NCBI GenBank assembly: GCA_034766995.1
Contig: CM068317.1
Coordinates: 8,333,501-8,397,500 of the forward strand
DNA from: Acanthacorydalis orientalis
Taxonomy: Eukaryota; Arthropoda; Insecta; Megaloptera; Corydalidae
Length of the DNA stretch: 64,000 nt
Reading direction: 5' to 3'
The first letter of the stretch is position 1. Every line of letters starts with the position of its first letter. Below the pieces are notes generated by a model. It worked only from the letters and a program-made list of their open reading frames with translations. It had not been told where the DNA came from and did no database searches. A program made the translations under genes and the position numbers. This document shows positions 22,869 through 35,573 of the stretch, piece by piece.

Positions 22869-23138
22869 CCATTATTTGGAGCTCGGATGAACATTTCATT
22901 ATTGTACATTGAAAATTAAGTGAATAGTACTTTTTAGTTAACGAATATGTTGTAAAAGCTTTGTAAAAAGTAAAAAGAATATCCTTAAAATTAATTTCTT
23001 AATACTTACACAAATATTTTACTTAAAACTGTAATGAGTATTTTTTTAATATTTAGTAAAAGTTGAATGAATGATCAAAAATGTTCAAATTATTTTTTTA
23101 TTTTGTGTTGCACAATAATGTATGCAAAAAAATTGGGA

Positions 23139-23140
<2 letters not shown>

Positions 23141-23176
<36 letters not shown>
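23141..23176. repeat. (TA)n microsatellite
   Basis: About 17 TA units. Confidence 0.95.
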
Positions 23177-23179
<3 letters not shown>

Positions 23180-24874
23180 GCCGATTATTTACTTTTCTAA
23201 TTCGGTAATTCTGTTTATACATTTTTATATAACTTTCATATAAAATCAATTTATTCATATATTTTAGTTTCAAGGAAATTTATTAATTAATCATCCTTGG
23301 AAATAAAGTAACCAAGTAACGAACATTTATCTTGTACATATATTTGAAAAAAAGATTATCAAAAATTAAAGTTTGTCTTCAAAAATCAAATAAATCAAGT
23401 TTTCCAATACAGTCTACTAGATAAAAGATGGTCAGATTTGCATTATATTTATTTATCGAGCAATATAATACTTTCTGAAATTTTTTTCTTAAAATATCTA
23501 GTTGAATTTATATTTATTCAAATGAACAATTTTATAATGTGCATAATTTACAGTTAAGTTACTTAGGATATTCGGAACAAGAAACTTGCATATAAAAAGT
23601 TAACTGTTTTCTAGATTATGTTGCTTTTTATATATTTTATATCTATGATACATGCACATGCTAATACATTGTCCTTATTTTTATGACATATACAATAATA
23701 TTAAATTTTTATATTGATTCCTCAAACCAATTTTATCAATCAATTTTCTGAAAAATCGAAATCTACTTGAAAGAAAATTAATAAATATTAAGAAGAATTG
23801 ACCTTAATGGACTAGAAAAATCACTAAATATTTTATTTTCTATGACTGGTTATATCCTTTGGCCCATTTTCAGATGGTGTGTTAAAAATTAATTTCTTTT
23901 AGTCCACATATATATATATAATTGCGGGCGTCTTAAACAAACTTAACATGAATATTTTTATTCATTTAGCCGATTTATACTCGTACATTATTTTTGTTTT
24001 TATATATTTCTATGTTTCTTTAACCAATGTATATATATATATATATTGATCTAAAATGTGACTAAAAATTATTGTCTCATATAAAGATAACTCGAGAGCC
24101 GGAACTATCTATCTTGACACATGAACACACTTCTTACTTATCAAGGAAGTAACCACCAGAATAATTTTCGAAAAAGAGTAGTAAGATAAAATTAACAACA
24201 ATAATAAAACATAATATTATACTTTTTCTACGTAGAAGATAAAATAAAATTCAATAATATTTTTTAAAAAAATAACTATTTTAAAACAAATGTAGTAAAT
24301 ATAGTAAAATTAACTGAATAAATTCAATATCTAGAATATCTGGAATACAAACATGAAAAGGTGATAAAGATTAATATTATTGAAAATATTTAAATCAAAC
24401 ATATTTTTGTTTATAAAGATTACTTAATATATTTTATTCCAAATTAAAATTGATTTAGAATTAGAACAACGAAATTAATTCCTAATTTTTATTTAAAAGT
24501 CAAATATCTTTCTAATATTTATAAAATTGTATAATGAAGAATTAAAATATTGAATTTCTAGGTAAATATTATTTCAAATATAAAAATAATGCATATTCAC
24601 TATATATATATTGCTAGAATACATTTTATGTATTGTTCAAAAATGGTATGACAAATAAAAAGGTTTAATTAATGAAGACACAAAAATAAAAGTATTAAAA
24701 TGTATTACATAAAAAAAGTTAGAAAATTCGTATATATCGTAACATTAAAATTATCTATCCAAATATTAAAAATACATAACTAATTTATATACTATTACAT
24801 GATTATATTTTTTTATTACTTGATATTTTTATATATATATATATAACATTTTTATTACGCAAATTAAAAGAATA
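23177..24874. other. AT-rich sequence, nothing identified
   Basis: Only short TA runs (23908, 24028, 24831). Confidence 0.6.
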
Positions 24875-24914
24875 CACACATATATATCTATATATAAATA
24901 TATATATAACATAT

Positions 24915-24985
<71 letters not shown>

Positions 24986-24991
24986 TACATG
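24875..24991. repeat. Compound (TA)n microsatellite
   Basis: TA repeats with TACATACA variants, followed by GAGAGAAGGAGAGAGG. Confidence 0.95.
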
Positions 24992-25689
24992 AGAGAAGGA
25001 GAGAGGGATATATCAAAGTTTCAAAAATTTTAATTATTTTACTAAAGTACAAATATATTATAAAAAATGATTTTTTGATTTCGAAAATACTAAATGCTCA
25101 ATCATTAATGTTCAATTCAATTTTAAACAAGATTAATAAAGTATATTTTTATTTAAATATGCTTTATGTACGCTATCTAAATATAGTGTATTTTACTGGA
25201 TAGTATAGTAAAATATTCTTCATTCAAATTCAGAATTGAATAAACATATATGCAGATATCTATTGTTAAAGTGGAAGACTGAAACTTCTCAGTGTTATAA
25301 TAATTATTAAGTGACTGACAGCTTAAAATCAGATTACTTATTTGAAATCTTAAATTCTGTAAAAATAAAATGAATTCTATTTATATCTTCTAAAAACGGA
25401 TTTTTGTATTTCATGATTTTGCTTCGCAAATTTTCTCTCATTTCTTACTAATACTTTTATGAAAATTATCGTAACGAATTTCAAACGATTAAAGTCTTAC
25501 AATCTAGATCTGTTTCGGAAATTTAAAACGAGATGAAATCCGTTAACAAAGAATGATGATTCCGTTGTCATCTTTGTTTTATCTTAGTAGTTCCACTGTT
25601 ACATAAACTTCATAGTTGAGATATAAAAGAGTATTACGAAAAAAATGAAAAGCTTGCATAGAATATTAATTAATCTTCCAAATTGTTCA

Positions 25690-26025
25690 TATGCACTTTC
25701 ACATATGGTACACAATTTAACTGTACTTCGACATCGCACGTCAACGTGACACGACATTGTGTCGATGGACGTATGCGGGTATCGCGGGACGGTGTTCGAT
25801 TCTGGGCGACGCCCGGCGTCGGCGTCATGTAGCTGATGCCGCCGTCGCAGCCGCCGCAGCCACTCTCTCTCTGCGGGAAAAATCGAACGTCTATAAACTG
25901 TGCGCAAAGAAGTGCCGCCGTCTAGTGGCTATACCGGCCGCGTCCCGCCGCTTCCCGCGCTCTTCCAGACGTCGCGGTCGCATCACGGATGACAGGTGTA
26001 ACGTCACAGTTCTACGTTCGAGATA
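25690..26025. promoter_or_regulatory. Strong CpG island, candidate promoter or 5' exon
   Basis: The most GC-rich block of this half of the window (GACGCCCGGCGTCGGCGTC near 25807; CCGCGTCCCGCCGCTTCCCG near 25938). A plus-strand TCTATAAACTG lies at 25890-25900 within the GC-rich block and could be a TATA box. Frames on both strands are arginine- and alanine-rich, as expected from CpG sequence, and match no family. Confidence 0.4.
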
Positions 26026-28125
26026 TATTCAGGAATCATTTCTGAATGTTACAGTTTAATTAATATAGTTTTATACGTTAATCTATTTGAACATAAAATT
26101 ATTAACTCGCTTTCAGTTATCTTGTAATAAAGATCAACAATAAAGTGTTTACGTTTGTTGTGGTCTTCTTCAGAAGTATTTTGCGAAAATAATACTTTGT
26201 TTTTAGATTTTTGAAATTTTTTTAGATTATATCCACCGCAAATTACTATTGATATTAGATTCTTTTAAACGGAATAACTGGTTTTTAATAGAGACTATTT
26301 TTGTGTTAATTAACTCATATATACTTCTATTAATTGAACTAAAAAATCATTATATTTTAGAAATATTCCACATATTAACTAAATAAAAGAATATTAATAT
26401 ACTTGAAAAAAAATATATTTCACTATTTTTACTATTACTTTTTTCCACTGATGACACAGAATTACGAATGGATCCCTTTTTGTTCATCAGATAAATAACG
26501 TGGTCTTTATTAAATTGTTTACTCGAAATTCAAATACGTATTTAAATTGGAATTATAATATAAATTTGTTACATGAATCAGTTATATAATTCAGGAAACA
26601 TTTTTTTTTTTAATTTTTACAGACGGTTATTTCATTTATTAAATTGTAACACCAGTTAATCTCTAATTATGATTAAATTTTTTAGAAAAAATCCTGTATG
26701 AATCCAAACATTGTTTAACTAGCGTATTGTACATCTTTGGAGATGTTATTATTTTTTAGTTATTTTATATTTTCTATTTGGACAAAACGTTTTCAGTTAA
26801 TGATTGTACTTTTGAATTTTATATAAAAAAATATATAGAAATCTCGGAAACTTAATAAGAAAATCTGTCGAACAGTGTAAATAATAATACTGATTATCGA
26901 CAAACAAAAACTTGAATAAATAATTAGATTTATTATATACTGAAATATTAGGTGTAAAATTAATTGCCTTTAAATTGAATAAATTAAATATTTCATAAGT
27001 ACTATTATTCGATATCAAAAGCTATTATTCGAATAATTTTTGATTAGTTTCCAATAAATTTATTTATAAAGATGTTTAATTTGAATGTTTTGTAATTTTT
27101 TCTATTTTCTTTCAATATAAATCGTTTACTTATTTTTTATATTTTGAAATCTGATCAATATACAGATTTAGATCTTAGCAAACTTATATATATAAGTTCG
27201 AAATTATAGTAAATAGATTTGCCTAAATGACATCTCTCCGTAAATGCGTTAAATATAATTTAATAAACTACTGAATACTCATTAACAAATTGTTTTTTTA
27301 TAAAATATATTAATCTTTATGAACGTAACTTAGTGAAATATTATCGTTATTAAATTTATAAAAACCATAAAGGCAATCGTTGTTAATTAATATATTTGAA
27401 ACTATATATTAGTAGCCTAGTTTTAATGTGAACAGCAGCTATGTAACGTGTTTATTTAAAACTGTGGTTGCTTTAACGATGAAAAACACCGAATTTCTAT
27501 AATAATATTGTTCGAAAATGTTTAAAGGAATAAAAATATAAAAAAAATCAATTTTTCACTTTGTATTCAAAAAGATTTTATTTTAGTTTTTTGATCATTT
27601 TAAAAATATTTCTTGATTTTTTTAATTAAATGTCTAGTGAAATGATTTAATTATCACTGGATTCTTGATTTCAATTTTACTTCATGATTTTGAGCAATTT
27701 TCACTAAGAAACCCAGTTAATTCACATTTAAGAAAAAAATTAACATCGGAATGATTAACTAAGCTTTTAGTATTTATTAATTAATTACAATATTAATTAC
27801 TTTATTATTAAATGCCATTTTAAATTTTCTTAATCAAATTATTGCAACCTGTATTGAGTATTATCTTCTGAACTATTTACATTTTTAAGATTGGATTCAT
27901 TTAATAAGATAATTATTAAGCATACTAAATAAAAAAGTAAAGTAGTTTAAATTTTTTTCTCGCATTAAATTAAGGCTATATTTATAAAATTTTCACTTCT
28001 AAAACACTTTCTAAAAGTATTTAAATAATAAACTTAATTTAAATAAAGCTACTAAATGTGAAGACATTTATTTAGAAACCAATTTTGTCGATTATTTTAA
28101 ATTCTCATTATATTATAGAACGGAC
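26026..28125. other. AT-rich sequence, nothing identified
   Basis: Two kilobases of low-complexity AT-rich DNA without recognised repeats or frames. Confidence 0.6.
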
Positions 28126-28199
28126 ATCTCTCTCTCTCTCTCTTTACCTTTCTCTCTGTCTCTGTATATATATATATATATATATCTGTGTGTGTGTGC
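28126..28199. repeat. (TC)n(TA)n(TG)n compound microsatellite
   Basis: Successive CT, TA and TG dinucleotide runs. Confidence 0.95.
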
Positions 28200-28423
28200 A
28201 ATTCAAATATTCATGTCATAAAAGTATACATATATTTTCTAATTAATTAAGTATTGTAAGTAAAACCAGAACATAATAATTTGACAACTCGTAAAAACAA
28301 TTTGGTAATTTTGAAATTTATTTGAATATTATGTATTGAATGATAATTGAACCTAATATTATTAAGTCCTTAAAGCATGAAACCACATTCATTTAAAGAG
28401 TTCATTTTTTCACTAACATTAAT

Positions 28424-28442
28424 GTATATATATATATGTATG

Positions 28443-28505
<63 letters not shown>

Positions 28506-28530
28506 ATATTATATATTTATATATGTATAT
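28424..28530. repeat. (TA)n compound microsatellite
   Basis: TA array flanked by GTATGTGTGTG and GTATGTATGTAT variants. Confidence 0.95.
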
Positions 28531-28625
28531 ATGAAAAAAATAGGAATAATAAAAATTAATTGAAAGGAAGAGTTTCTAAATAATGCTAAGAAATCAACAA
28601 AAAATAATAAAAATCTTTTGTTCTG

Positions 28626-28628
<3 letters not shown>

Positions 28629-28662
<34 letters not shown>
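28629..28662. repeat. (TA)n microsatellite
   Basis: About 16 TA units. Confidence 0.95.
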
Positions 28663-28666
<4 letters not shown>

Positions 28667-29550
28667 TAGATTAAATATAAATTGGAAACAAAATTCAAAC
28701 ATTCTTCAATATATTTTGAACACGTGGTTATAAATTTGAAGGTAATTAAAAAAATTAAAATTATAAATGTTAAATAGTGAAGTTACAATTTATGACTAAT
28801 TCTTACCTGAAAACATTTTAATTAATAATTAATTTATAAATGTGTGATTAATCTTCTCATGGCGATAGAAATATCCCAGAACCGCATATTCATTTAATAA
28901 AATTGTAATATTTTTTGTGTAATGTTATAAAATGACTACACAGTTATTATAAATTAATAAATAACGTGTATTTTTAACGCAAAGAAACTAATAATTTAAA
29001 TTGCAAAATTTAAATAACGCCATCAGATTGAAAGTTATTGTTTTAAATATCATGTTATGTTTGTAAGAAATTTAATACTTTACAAGTATATGTGAAATAT
29101 TTTAACTATTTAAAACATAAGATTCTTCGATTTGTAATTAATGAGATAATTTTGAAATTATTATACATAATTTTTATGATTTTTAAGAAATGAGTTGTTA
29201 GTTTCACCCATACCACTCAACTACTATTCAGATAATATTCGTTTAAGAAGAATGAACTCCTGCCAACTTTCAGATAGTTAAGGAAGAGAAAGATACTCTA
29301 TCAGAGACACTCAGTTATGAGGTCAATATGACCAGATTAATTTAAAGTAAAAAACGACATAAATTAATTATTTTCAATTAAATTGAGAGATTTTTAGTCA
29401 TAAACTTTTTTTTTGGTCATGAATTTAAAATTTATTGTCCAAAATAGGGAAAAGCAACTTAAAAAATATAGATTAATTTTTTTAAAAAAAAATTTGTTTC
29501 AAAAGAAAACAACACTTCTTAAACATGTTTACAAATCTGTATAAGGCTGA
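28663..29550. other. AT-rich sequence, nothing identified
   Basis: No feature recognised. Confidence 0.6.
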
Positions 29551-29950
29551 ATGGGACGGACCTTTGAACAAATAAAAATTCCATCCATTCGTCGCCAATC
29601 CGAACTTTCATGATTCGTATCATAGCGAACGCGATCCCGTTCGAACAGGCATCGCAAACCCGTCCCACGTTGCGCACCCGATACGCTCCTATATCAGCAT
29701 TGACCAGCGTCGCACGTCCCACCCCCGCGGGGCATCGTCAAACCGACCGAAGGGGTAAAGGGTCATAAGGTCACCTATCCCGAGAGGTTTTTTCGCCTTT
29801 CGCCGTAAAGAGAAACGGAAAACGATATAACGGCAAGGGGGAGAGACAGGACGGATTGAAAGCTCTCCGAGGACGATTTTACCTCTTCACACTTCCCACA
29901 CCCCCGTTTGTTATCACTACGAAGAGCGGCGAGTCCCAGAAGTTTTTTTT
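29551..29950. promoter_or_regulatory. CpG island carrying a motif shared with the 34.6 kb island
   Basis: GC-rich block with CCCACCCCCGCGGGGCATCG near 29718. At 29765-29787 lies a 23-bp motif (core AAGGTCACCTATCCCG) matching 34635-34657 at 22 positions. A pyrimidine-rich block CCTCTTCACACTTCCCACAC (29881) resembles 34604-34626. AAGGTCA is a nuclear-receptor half-site. A 67-codon minus-strand frame (29519-29722) starts in the island and has unusually even composition, but no family was recognised. Confidence 0.45.
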
Positions 29951-30102
29951 GTTGGTATTATTTTTTATTTCGATCAGATCATTGGAGAAGAATAGAACTG
30001 AATTGTTTTCTCGAGTATTAAAATTAATACTGTAAATTAATTGTTTAAGGCTGTATAAATATATATCCGTATATATTAATAATTATATAAAACGGAACGA
30101 AA

Positions 30103-30144
30103 GACACACACACACACACATTATATATATATATATATATATAC
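30103..30144. repeat. (AC)n(TA)n microsatellite
   Basis: CACACACA followed by TA units. Confidence 0.95.
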
Positions 30145-30978
30145 ATGTAAAAAAAACATTTTTTTTAAAAAAAAATAAGAACTATAAACTTAGAAAAGAT
30201 GGTTATTGAATAGTTTTTTTTTTATTCAATGAGTAACTACAATTTTTATAAGTATCATCGATAAGTTCATAGTTTTGACAAATATTTTCAGTTTTCATAC
30301 TTAATAAAGTACTCAATAGACAATTATAGTTTTATTTATAATAAAAATAGGTTTTATTTTCATTTTCATATTGTTATATTTTTTTTAAAATATAATAATA
30401 AAAAAAAATCTATATTAAATAATTATATTTATATAATAGGATAATTTTCTTAAATTTATTAATAAACAAGGTAAATAGTTAAATACAAAGCATAATTATA
30501 AATATGCGATATAATTGTTCTATGAAGTATTTCGAAAATAATTCAAAATAATATTTTAACATGATTTTATTGAAAACAGTTAAGTAGTTTACATTTTAAA
30601 TCATAAAAATATAAATTCATTAAAGATTCAGGTTGTTTTTCACAAAAAGTAGCATACTTTTAGCGTATTGAACTTGAATTAAAGCTGAACTGATACGTAT
30701 TCTTTACTTCATATATGCGTTTACTTCGAATGTCTTTGAAAACGATTATTGTTTTTAAATAAATTTTCTTCTTTTATTTAATATTCTTCTATAGATTTTT
30801 CTGTATGTATGGTTGAATAAATATCACAATTGCAAGAAAAAATGAAAATGGAATGTTTGTGTATAAATGAGATTCATATTAATAAAATAAACCAAGTAAA
30901 ATTATTTTTATTTCATAAGTAAAAAATAATTGAAGTATTTAGAAATAAATTGCCTAGTACGAAAAAAGAAATACTTTA
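30145..30978. other. AT-rich sequence, nothing identified
   Basis: No feature recognised. Confidence 0.6.
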
Positions 30979-30982
30979 TGTA

Positions 30983-30989
<7 letters not shown>

Positions 30990-31040
<51 letters not shown>
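30990..31040. repeat. (TA)n microsatellite
   Basis: About 25 TA units directly upstream of the RTE-like tail. Confidence 0.95.
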
Positions 31041-31044
<4 letters not shown>

Positions 31045-31121
31045 TAAATGGAAAGTCATGGAAGAGGCCTTTATCCAGCAGTGGATTGACAGGGGCTGAA
31101 GATGATGATGATGATGATGAT
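31040..31121 (+). mobile_element. RTE-like non-LTR retrotransposon 3' tail
   Basis: GGAAGAGGCCTTTATCCAGC followed by AGTGGATTGACAGGGGCTGA and a (GAT)n tail (about seven units). This is the classic end of insect RTE-type reverse transcriptase ORFs, with the stop codon close to the terminal simple repeat. A shorter matching tail is at 9066-9112 on the other strand. Everything upstream is replaced by a TA microsatellite, so this is a strongly 5'-truncated insertion. Confidence 0.65.
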
Positions 31122-31293
31122 ATATATGTACATATGTGTGTGCTACTTTTCTATCAAATTTTATGCATTAAGTAAAAAGTTTATAATATTTGTTTCAAAC
31201 ATTAATCATTTTTAAACAGGTTTGAGCTGAATATGTAATATAAAGAGTTAAATAATGAAAATCTAATTAAAATGTGTTTTGATTGTTATTTAC

Positions 31294-31296
<3 letters not shown>

Positions 31297-31340
<44 letters not shown>
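31297..31340. repeat. (TA)n microsatellite
   Basis: About 21 TA units followed by three GTAATATAT-type repeats (31341-31369). Confidence 0.95.
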
Positions 31341-31343
<3 letters not shown>

Positions 31344-31734
31344 ATATATGTAATATATGTAATGTATGTATGTAATCCGTAAAACGATTAAAGAATATTC
31401 AGTTAACGATTTACTTTTTATAAGCCTTTTAATTCCATTAATAAAATAACAGTTACTACAAACTCTAATACTCGTCATTAATAATATATTTCATTAATAA
31501 ATATAATTGTGTATAAGACTTCTTAGAGTAGCAATTTGTTGGATGGAAACCCTAAAAAGGACTAAAGAGGTTAATTTTTAATGTATCTGTTCTAAAATAT
31601 CAGTACATATTTCAAGACTTTCAATAATTACAATAATGCATTGATGTAAGAAAGAAATTTATATCTTACCTTATAGTTACTATCAATATTTACATGAGCA
31701 GCTCTGTGACAATTTCCGTTGAATAATATAGGGT

Positions 31735-31748
31735 ATACACACACACAT

Positions 31749-31792
<44 letters not shown>

Positions 31793-31826
31793 TTATATAT
31801 ACATATTTATCCTTATATATATATAG

Positions 31827-31859
<33 letters not shown>
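31735..31859. repeat. (CA)n(TA)n compound microsatellite
   Basis: CA block, TA block, two copies of ATCCTTATATATA, then a second TA block. Confidence 0.95.
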
Positions 31860-31862
<3 letters not shown>

Positions 31863-32129
31863 AATAATTACCTTAAATTATGTGCCTTTAAATTGAATGA
31901 ATCAATGAATCATCATAGAACTCTGTCTTAAATGAAAATATTTTCTTGTCGTTTAAAGATTTTGAAATGCTAAATTGGAAGTATGAAAATATTATATATC
32001 TTAGCCAAGCAACTATGATAATCTCAGAAAACAGTAGTGAGCGCAATTAAGTCCGAAAAGCAGCATATTAGGAGTTTCATACTTTGCGCATACAAGTTGA
32101 AAAAATGTTACAGAATCTGCGAGAATGTA

Positions 32130-32388
32130 TGTTTAATCTTTGGTAGAAGATGTTGTGATGCATAAAACATGCAAGAAATGCTAAAATAGTTGAAAAAATC
32201 TGAAAATGAATTACGATTCCATCGACTCAAAGCTGCCATCTTTTTTTCAAGGGACTCCTTAGTTATCCGACAGATAAAGTAAAGTTATATAAAATAATGG
32301 GGAATATTTGTAGAATTGAAATGTATTTGACTTTTCCTTATACTTTCATTCTCTATAAGAAAGGCACCGAATTAATTTGTATACCTAA
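32130..32388 (+). mobile_element. Mariner family II, 3' fragment C
   Basis: Encodes remnants of the mariner C-terminal region (FFSRDSLVIRQIK, equal to the family FxRGIxxLPxRW after decay). It ends with AATTAATTTGTATACCTAA at 32388 followed by TA, the inverse of the start of fragment B. A (TA)n tract begins immediately after the element end. Confidence 0.8.
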
Positions 32389-32390
32389 TA

Positions 32391-32392
32391 TG

Positions 32393-32466
<74 letters not shown>
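32391..32466. repeat. (TA)n microsatellite
   Basis: TA units with two TGTA interruptions, abutting the mariner end. Confidence 0.95.
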
Positions 32467-32468
<2 letters not shown>

Positions 32469-32600
32469 AATGTACATATATACTCATAATAGTAAAATGA
32501 ACAAAAATTGAAAATAACTCATTTTAGAAAATTAATAAATTTATTTTATCAGATTCAGAAAACTGAATTACAGATGTCTAATTCTTTTACTCTAAATATA

Positions 32601-32651
<51 letters not shown>

Positions 32652-32672
32652 CATACATACATACACACACAA
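32601..32672. repeat. (TA)n(CATA)n(CA)n microsatellite
   Basis: TA array then four CATA units then CACACACA. Confidence 0.95.
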
Positions 32673-32818
32673 GTATAAGAAAGATCTGTATCTGTAAATA
32701 TCATTAAATAACTGTGTAACCTAAAGAATTTGATTTTTTCTTAAAAATCACAGTTTGTTCATTTGGTCATTAGTAATTTTTTTTAAAAAATATATTATTT
32801 TGAAGAAGAAATATTGTT

Positions 32819-32863
<45 letters not shown>
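32819..32863. repeat. (TA)n microsatellite
   Basis: About 22 TA units. Confidence 0.95.
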
Positions 32864-32865
<2 letters not shown>

Positions 32866-33517
32866 TTATAAAACATTCTATTCAAATATTTCATAGAAAC
32901 ATAAGATATAACTATCAAAAAAGTAAATAAAAAAATATAGACAATTACATCACATAAAACAACATTTATTTTAATGCAGACATATTCTGTATCGTGTAAA
33001 TATTTTAAAAATTAACACAGAATTTATTACATAAATAATATTATTCATGAAGCTATATTAGCTTATTTATGATTACGTTTATTTAAGCCTTTTAAATGTA
33101 TTTTCAGTGTTTATATAACACAGTAAAAGAAATAAACTTCTGATTAAAGTAACGTATGCATCAGTCATTTTAGTATTTTTTTTTGATAAAATATATTTCT
33201 ATTAATTACAAAAACTAAACAATAAAATCAATACATCCGCAAATCATATATTAAAAACTTATATTTCCAACAACAATCATATATATTTCACACAAATCAT
33301 ATATATTTCAATTTTCTATTAACTACAGTCTTTTTTTCTTATTGTGCTGAACTTTTGTGATATATATTGTATCCGGCGTATGATGATCTCAAGTATAATA
33401 AAATACAATGTAAACTTCTTTTTGCTAACTAAATTAAATAAAAAATTAAATAAAATATTCATTATCAACAAATATTCATTACCAAATACTAACTCTTAAA
33501 TAAGGTTTAGGAGGAAA
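32864..33517. other. AT-rich sequence, nothing identified
   Basis: No feature recognised. Confidence 0.6.
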
Positions 33518-33650
<133 letters not shown>

Positions 33651-34579
33651 ACAATGCTTAATAAATTAATATTAAAAATTAAAAGAGCTAATAAATAATA
33701 TAGTCTGGAAAAACAATAAGAAGGTAAAAAATTGAAAAGGAGTTAAGGTTTCAGTTGGTTTTTATTACTTATACGTTGTTTATTCTTAGAAAATAAAAAA
33801 GTATTATATTTCTTGAATCAAAATTCTCTTTAAATTATTAACGTTATTCTTCAATAATGTAGGAATAGCATATTAACAACGTTACATTAAAAACACATCA
33901 ATTATGAAAAAGCCGTATTATACTCAAAACATTTTTTTAATTCTTTAAACACTTATTGATTTTAAATATTCATAGGCCTTTTAATATTTAAAACACAAAT
34001 TTAATTGTTGTATTATTTAAGACAATATTATTTTTTATTTTCTATATTAAGAATATATATATATATACATACATATAGAATTGGTATGTATGTGTAACTT
34101 TACGTTGTAATACTACTCGTAAAATTATATCCTTGAACTAGAACTTTAAAACAATCTCTAAGAAACTAACTCACCTTTTAATGCGTTGTTATGAGGTTTT
34201 TATATGAGAATATTTTTCAAAGTGAAAAATATTTTCCGTGTATAGGTATATACGTACATATATATATATATACATACAAACATACATGAGTATATCTGTA
34301 TTTACGTTTGTGTCTGTGTGTATATAATTTATATGTTAATGTGCAATTAAGTTTAATGTTAAGCAAAGCTTTAACTACTCGTGAGTAAAATACGCAAAGA
34401 ATGAAATATTTCGACGCATAAAAATCTACTGTTACAACAAACGTGATGTAGCATCTTTCACTATCCATCTCAAAAAGGCGTATTATATTTTTCCAATAAA
34501 TTCGAACCGATAGAAACGACACTATATCAATACAATCGAGTCGAAGCGAGAAGTGAATATATATATATTATATATCCGA
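33651..34579. other. AT-rich sequence with a small TA/CATA repeat
   Basis: Contains short TA tracts at 34053 and 34260. A 101-codon minus-strand frame (34217-34522) shows no recognisable domain. Confidence 0.5.
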
Positions 34580-35065
34580 AGGTTTTTCCAATGACAATTT
34601 CCTCGCCTCACACTTCACCTCACCCCTTTTTCCTATAAGGTCACCTATCCCGGGAGGAGCTTTTTTTTTCTCCGATCAGTTTAGTACGAGCGGGACAGAC
34701 AATTTCCGAAGATATTGGCTGTACGAGCGAGATGGAAAAAGGTACGTGGCTGACGATGTTAGCTTTAGCGATAGTCCTCCCGCTCTCCTTACCTCACCGC
34801 TTACCGTTAAAACCCCGTGGAGACGGGAAGCCAATATCGGTCGTTCTTCTTTCCGTTCTCCGTTCTAACGGCCGTTTCGTTCGCTACGCTAACGCGCCGT
34901 TCAACGATCGACTCGTTTCTATAACCAATCACCGCTTATTGGTTATTGGTTGAATGTGATGTACATAGAAACTTCGATTCGATTTTCCTGGATTTTCATT
35001 GGCCGAATTGGACGAACGGTGTTGCGTATATAAAGGTTTCAATCGGTCAAAGTTTACATATAGAG
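34580..35065 (+). promoter_or_regulatory. CpG island with CCAAT boxes and a TATA box: candidate promoter
   Basis: CCAAT at 34925-34929 and inverted CCAAT (ATTGG) at 34938-34942, 34945-34949 and 34998-35002 precede TATATAAAG at 35027-35035. That spacing (about 25-100 bp) is typical of a CCAAT/TATA promoter firing near 35057 to the right. The upstream part carries the 23-bp motif shared with 29765 (here 34635-34657). Upstream there is also ATGGAAAAAG|GTACGT (34732-34747), a start codon running into a strong donor, so an alternative first exon ending at 34741 is possible. No downstream gene was recognised. Confidence 0.5.
34732..34741 (+). other. Candidate first coding exon end (M-E-K, phase-1 donor)
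   Basis: GCGAGATGGAAAAAG is followed by GTACGT, a near-consensus 5' splice site. Unspliced, the frame would stay open for 73 codons with a signal-peptide-like start (M-E-K then TWLTMLALAIVLPLSL). The sequence permits either a short exon or a small secreted-type frame; neither is confirmed. Confidence 0.25.
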
Positions 35066-35196
35066 AGCTTTATGTATGTGTGCGTGTGGATATCCGATGT
35101 TATATATATGTAACATATTTTTTTATATATTATGTACTGTATTCTGTAGGTTGTTATATAATATATACACCTATATATAAAAATATTGGAGTGGGT

Positions 35197-35219
35197 TGAT
35201 ATATATATATATATATATA
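35197..35219. repeat. (TA)n microsatellite
   Basis: About 10 TA units. Confidence 0.85.
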
Positions 35220-35511
35220 AATAATGCCCGCGTATGTGTACGTACATATATGTATACGTGGGTGTGTGTATATGTGTAGATATATTTTTTTGTGTCGAGG
35301 ATGCTGGCACTGGGAGATATATTTCCCCCGTGAATTTAGGTCACGTGATATTTTTCTCCGAACGACGATATTATTGACTTTTCGTTCGTCGTTGTCGAGT
35401 TTTTCCTTCGGATGTTTTGGCTTTTTTTGTTGCCTATGATGTTCTCTGTATCGTTCTGTTTTATGTACTCGCTTCTAATTTACGAAAGCATCTATAGGAA
35501 ATTGTGTTCGT

Positions 35512-35526
35512 TTCATATATATATAA

Positions 35527-35571
<45 letters not shown>
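35512..35571. repeat. (TA)n microsatellite with ATATAAAT units
   Basis: Three ATATATATAAAT-like units followed by a TA run. Confidence 0.9.

Positions 35572-35573
<2 letters not shown>

Noticed and set aside
25599..26059. Arginine- and alanine-rich frames on both strands
   Set aside because: Typical of CpG-rich DNA read in any frame; no family motif and frames conflict on the two strands.
32597..32672. CATA units resembling a short-repeat array
   Set aside because: Simple microsatellite; there are no unique spacers, so it is not a CRISPR array.
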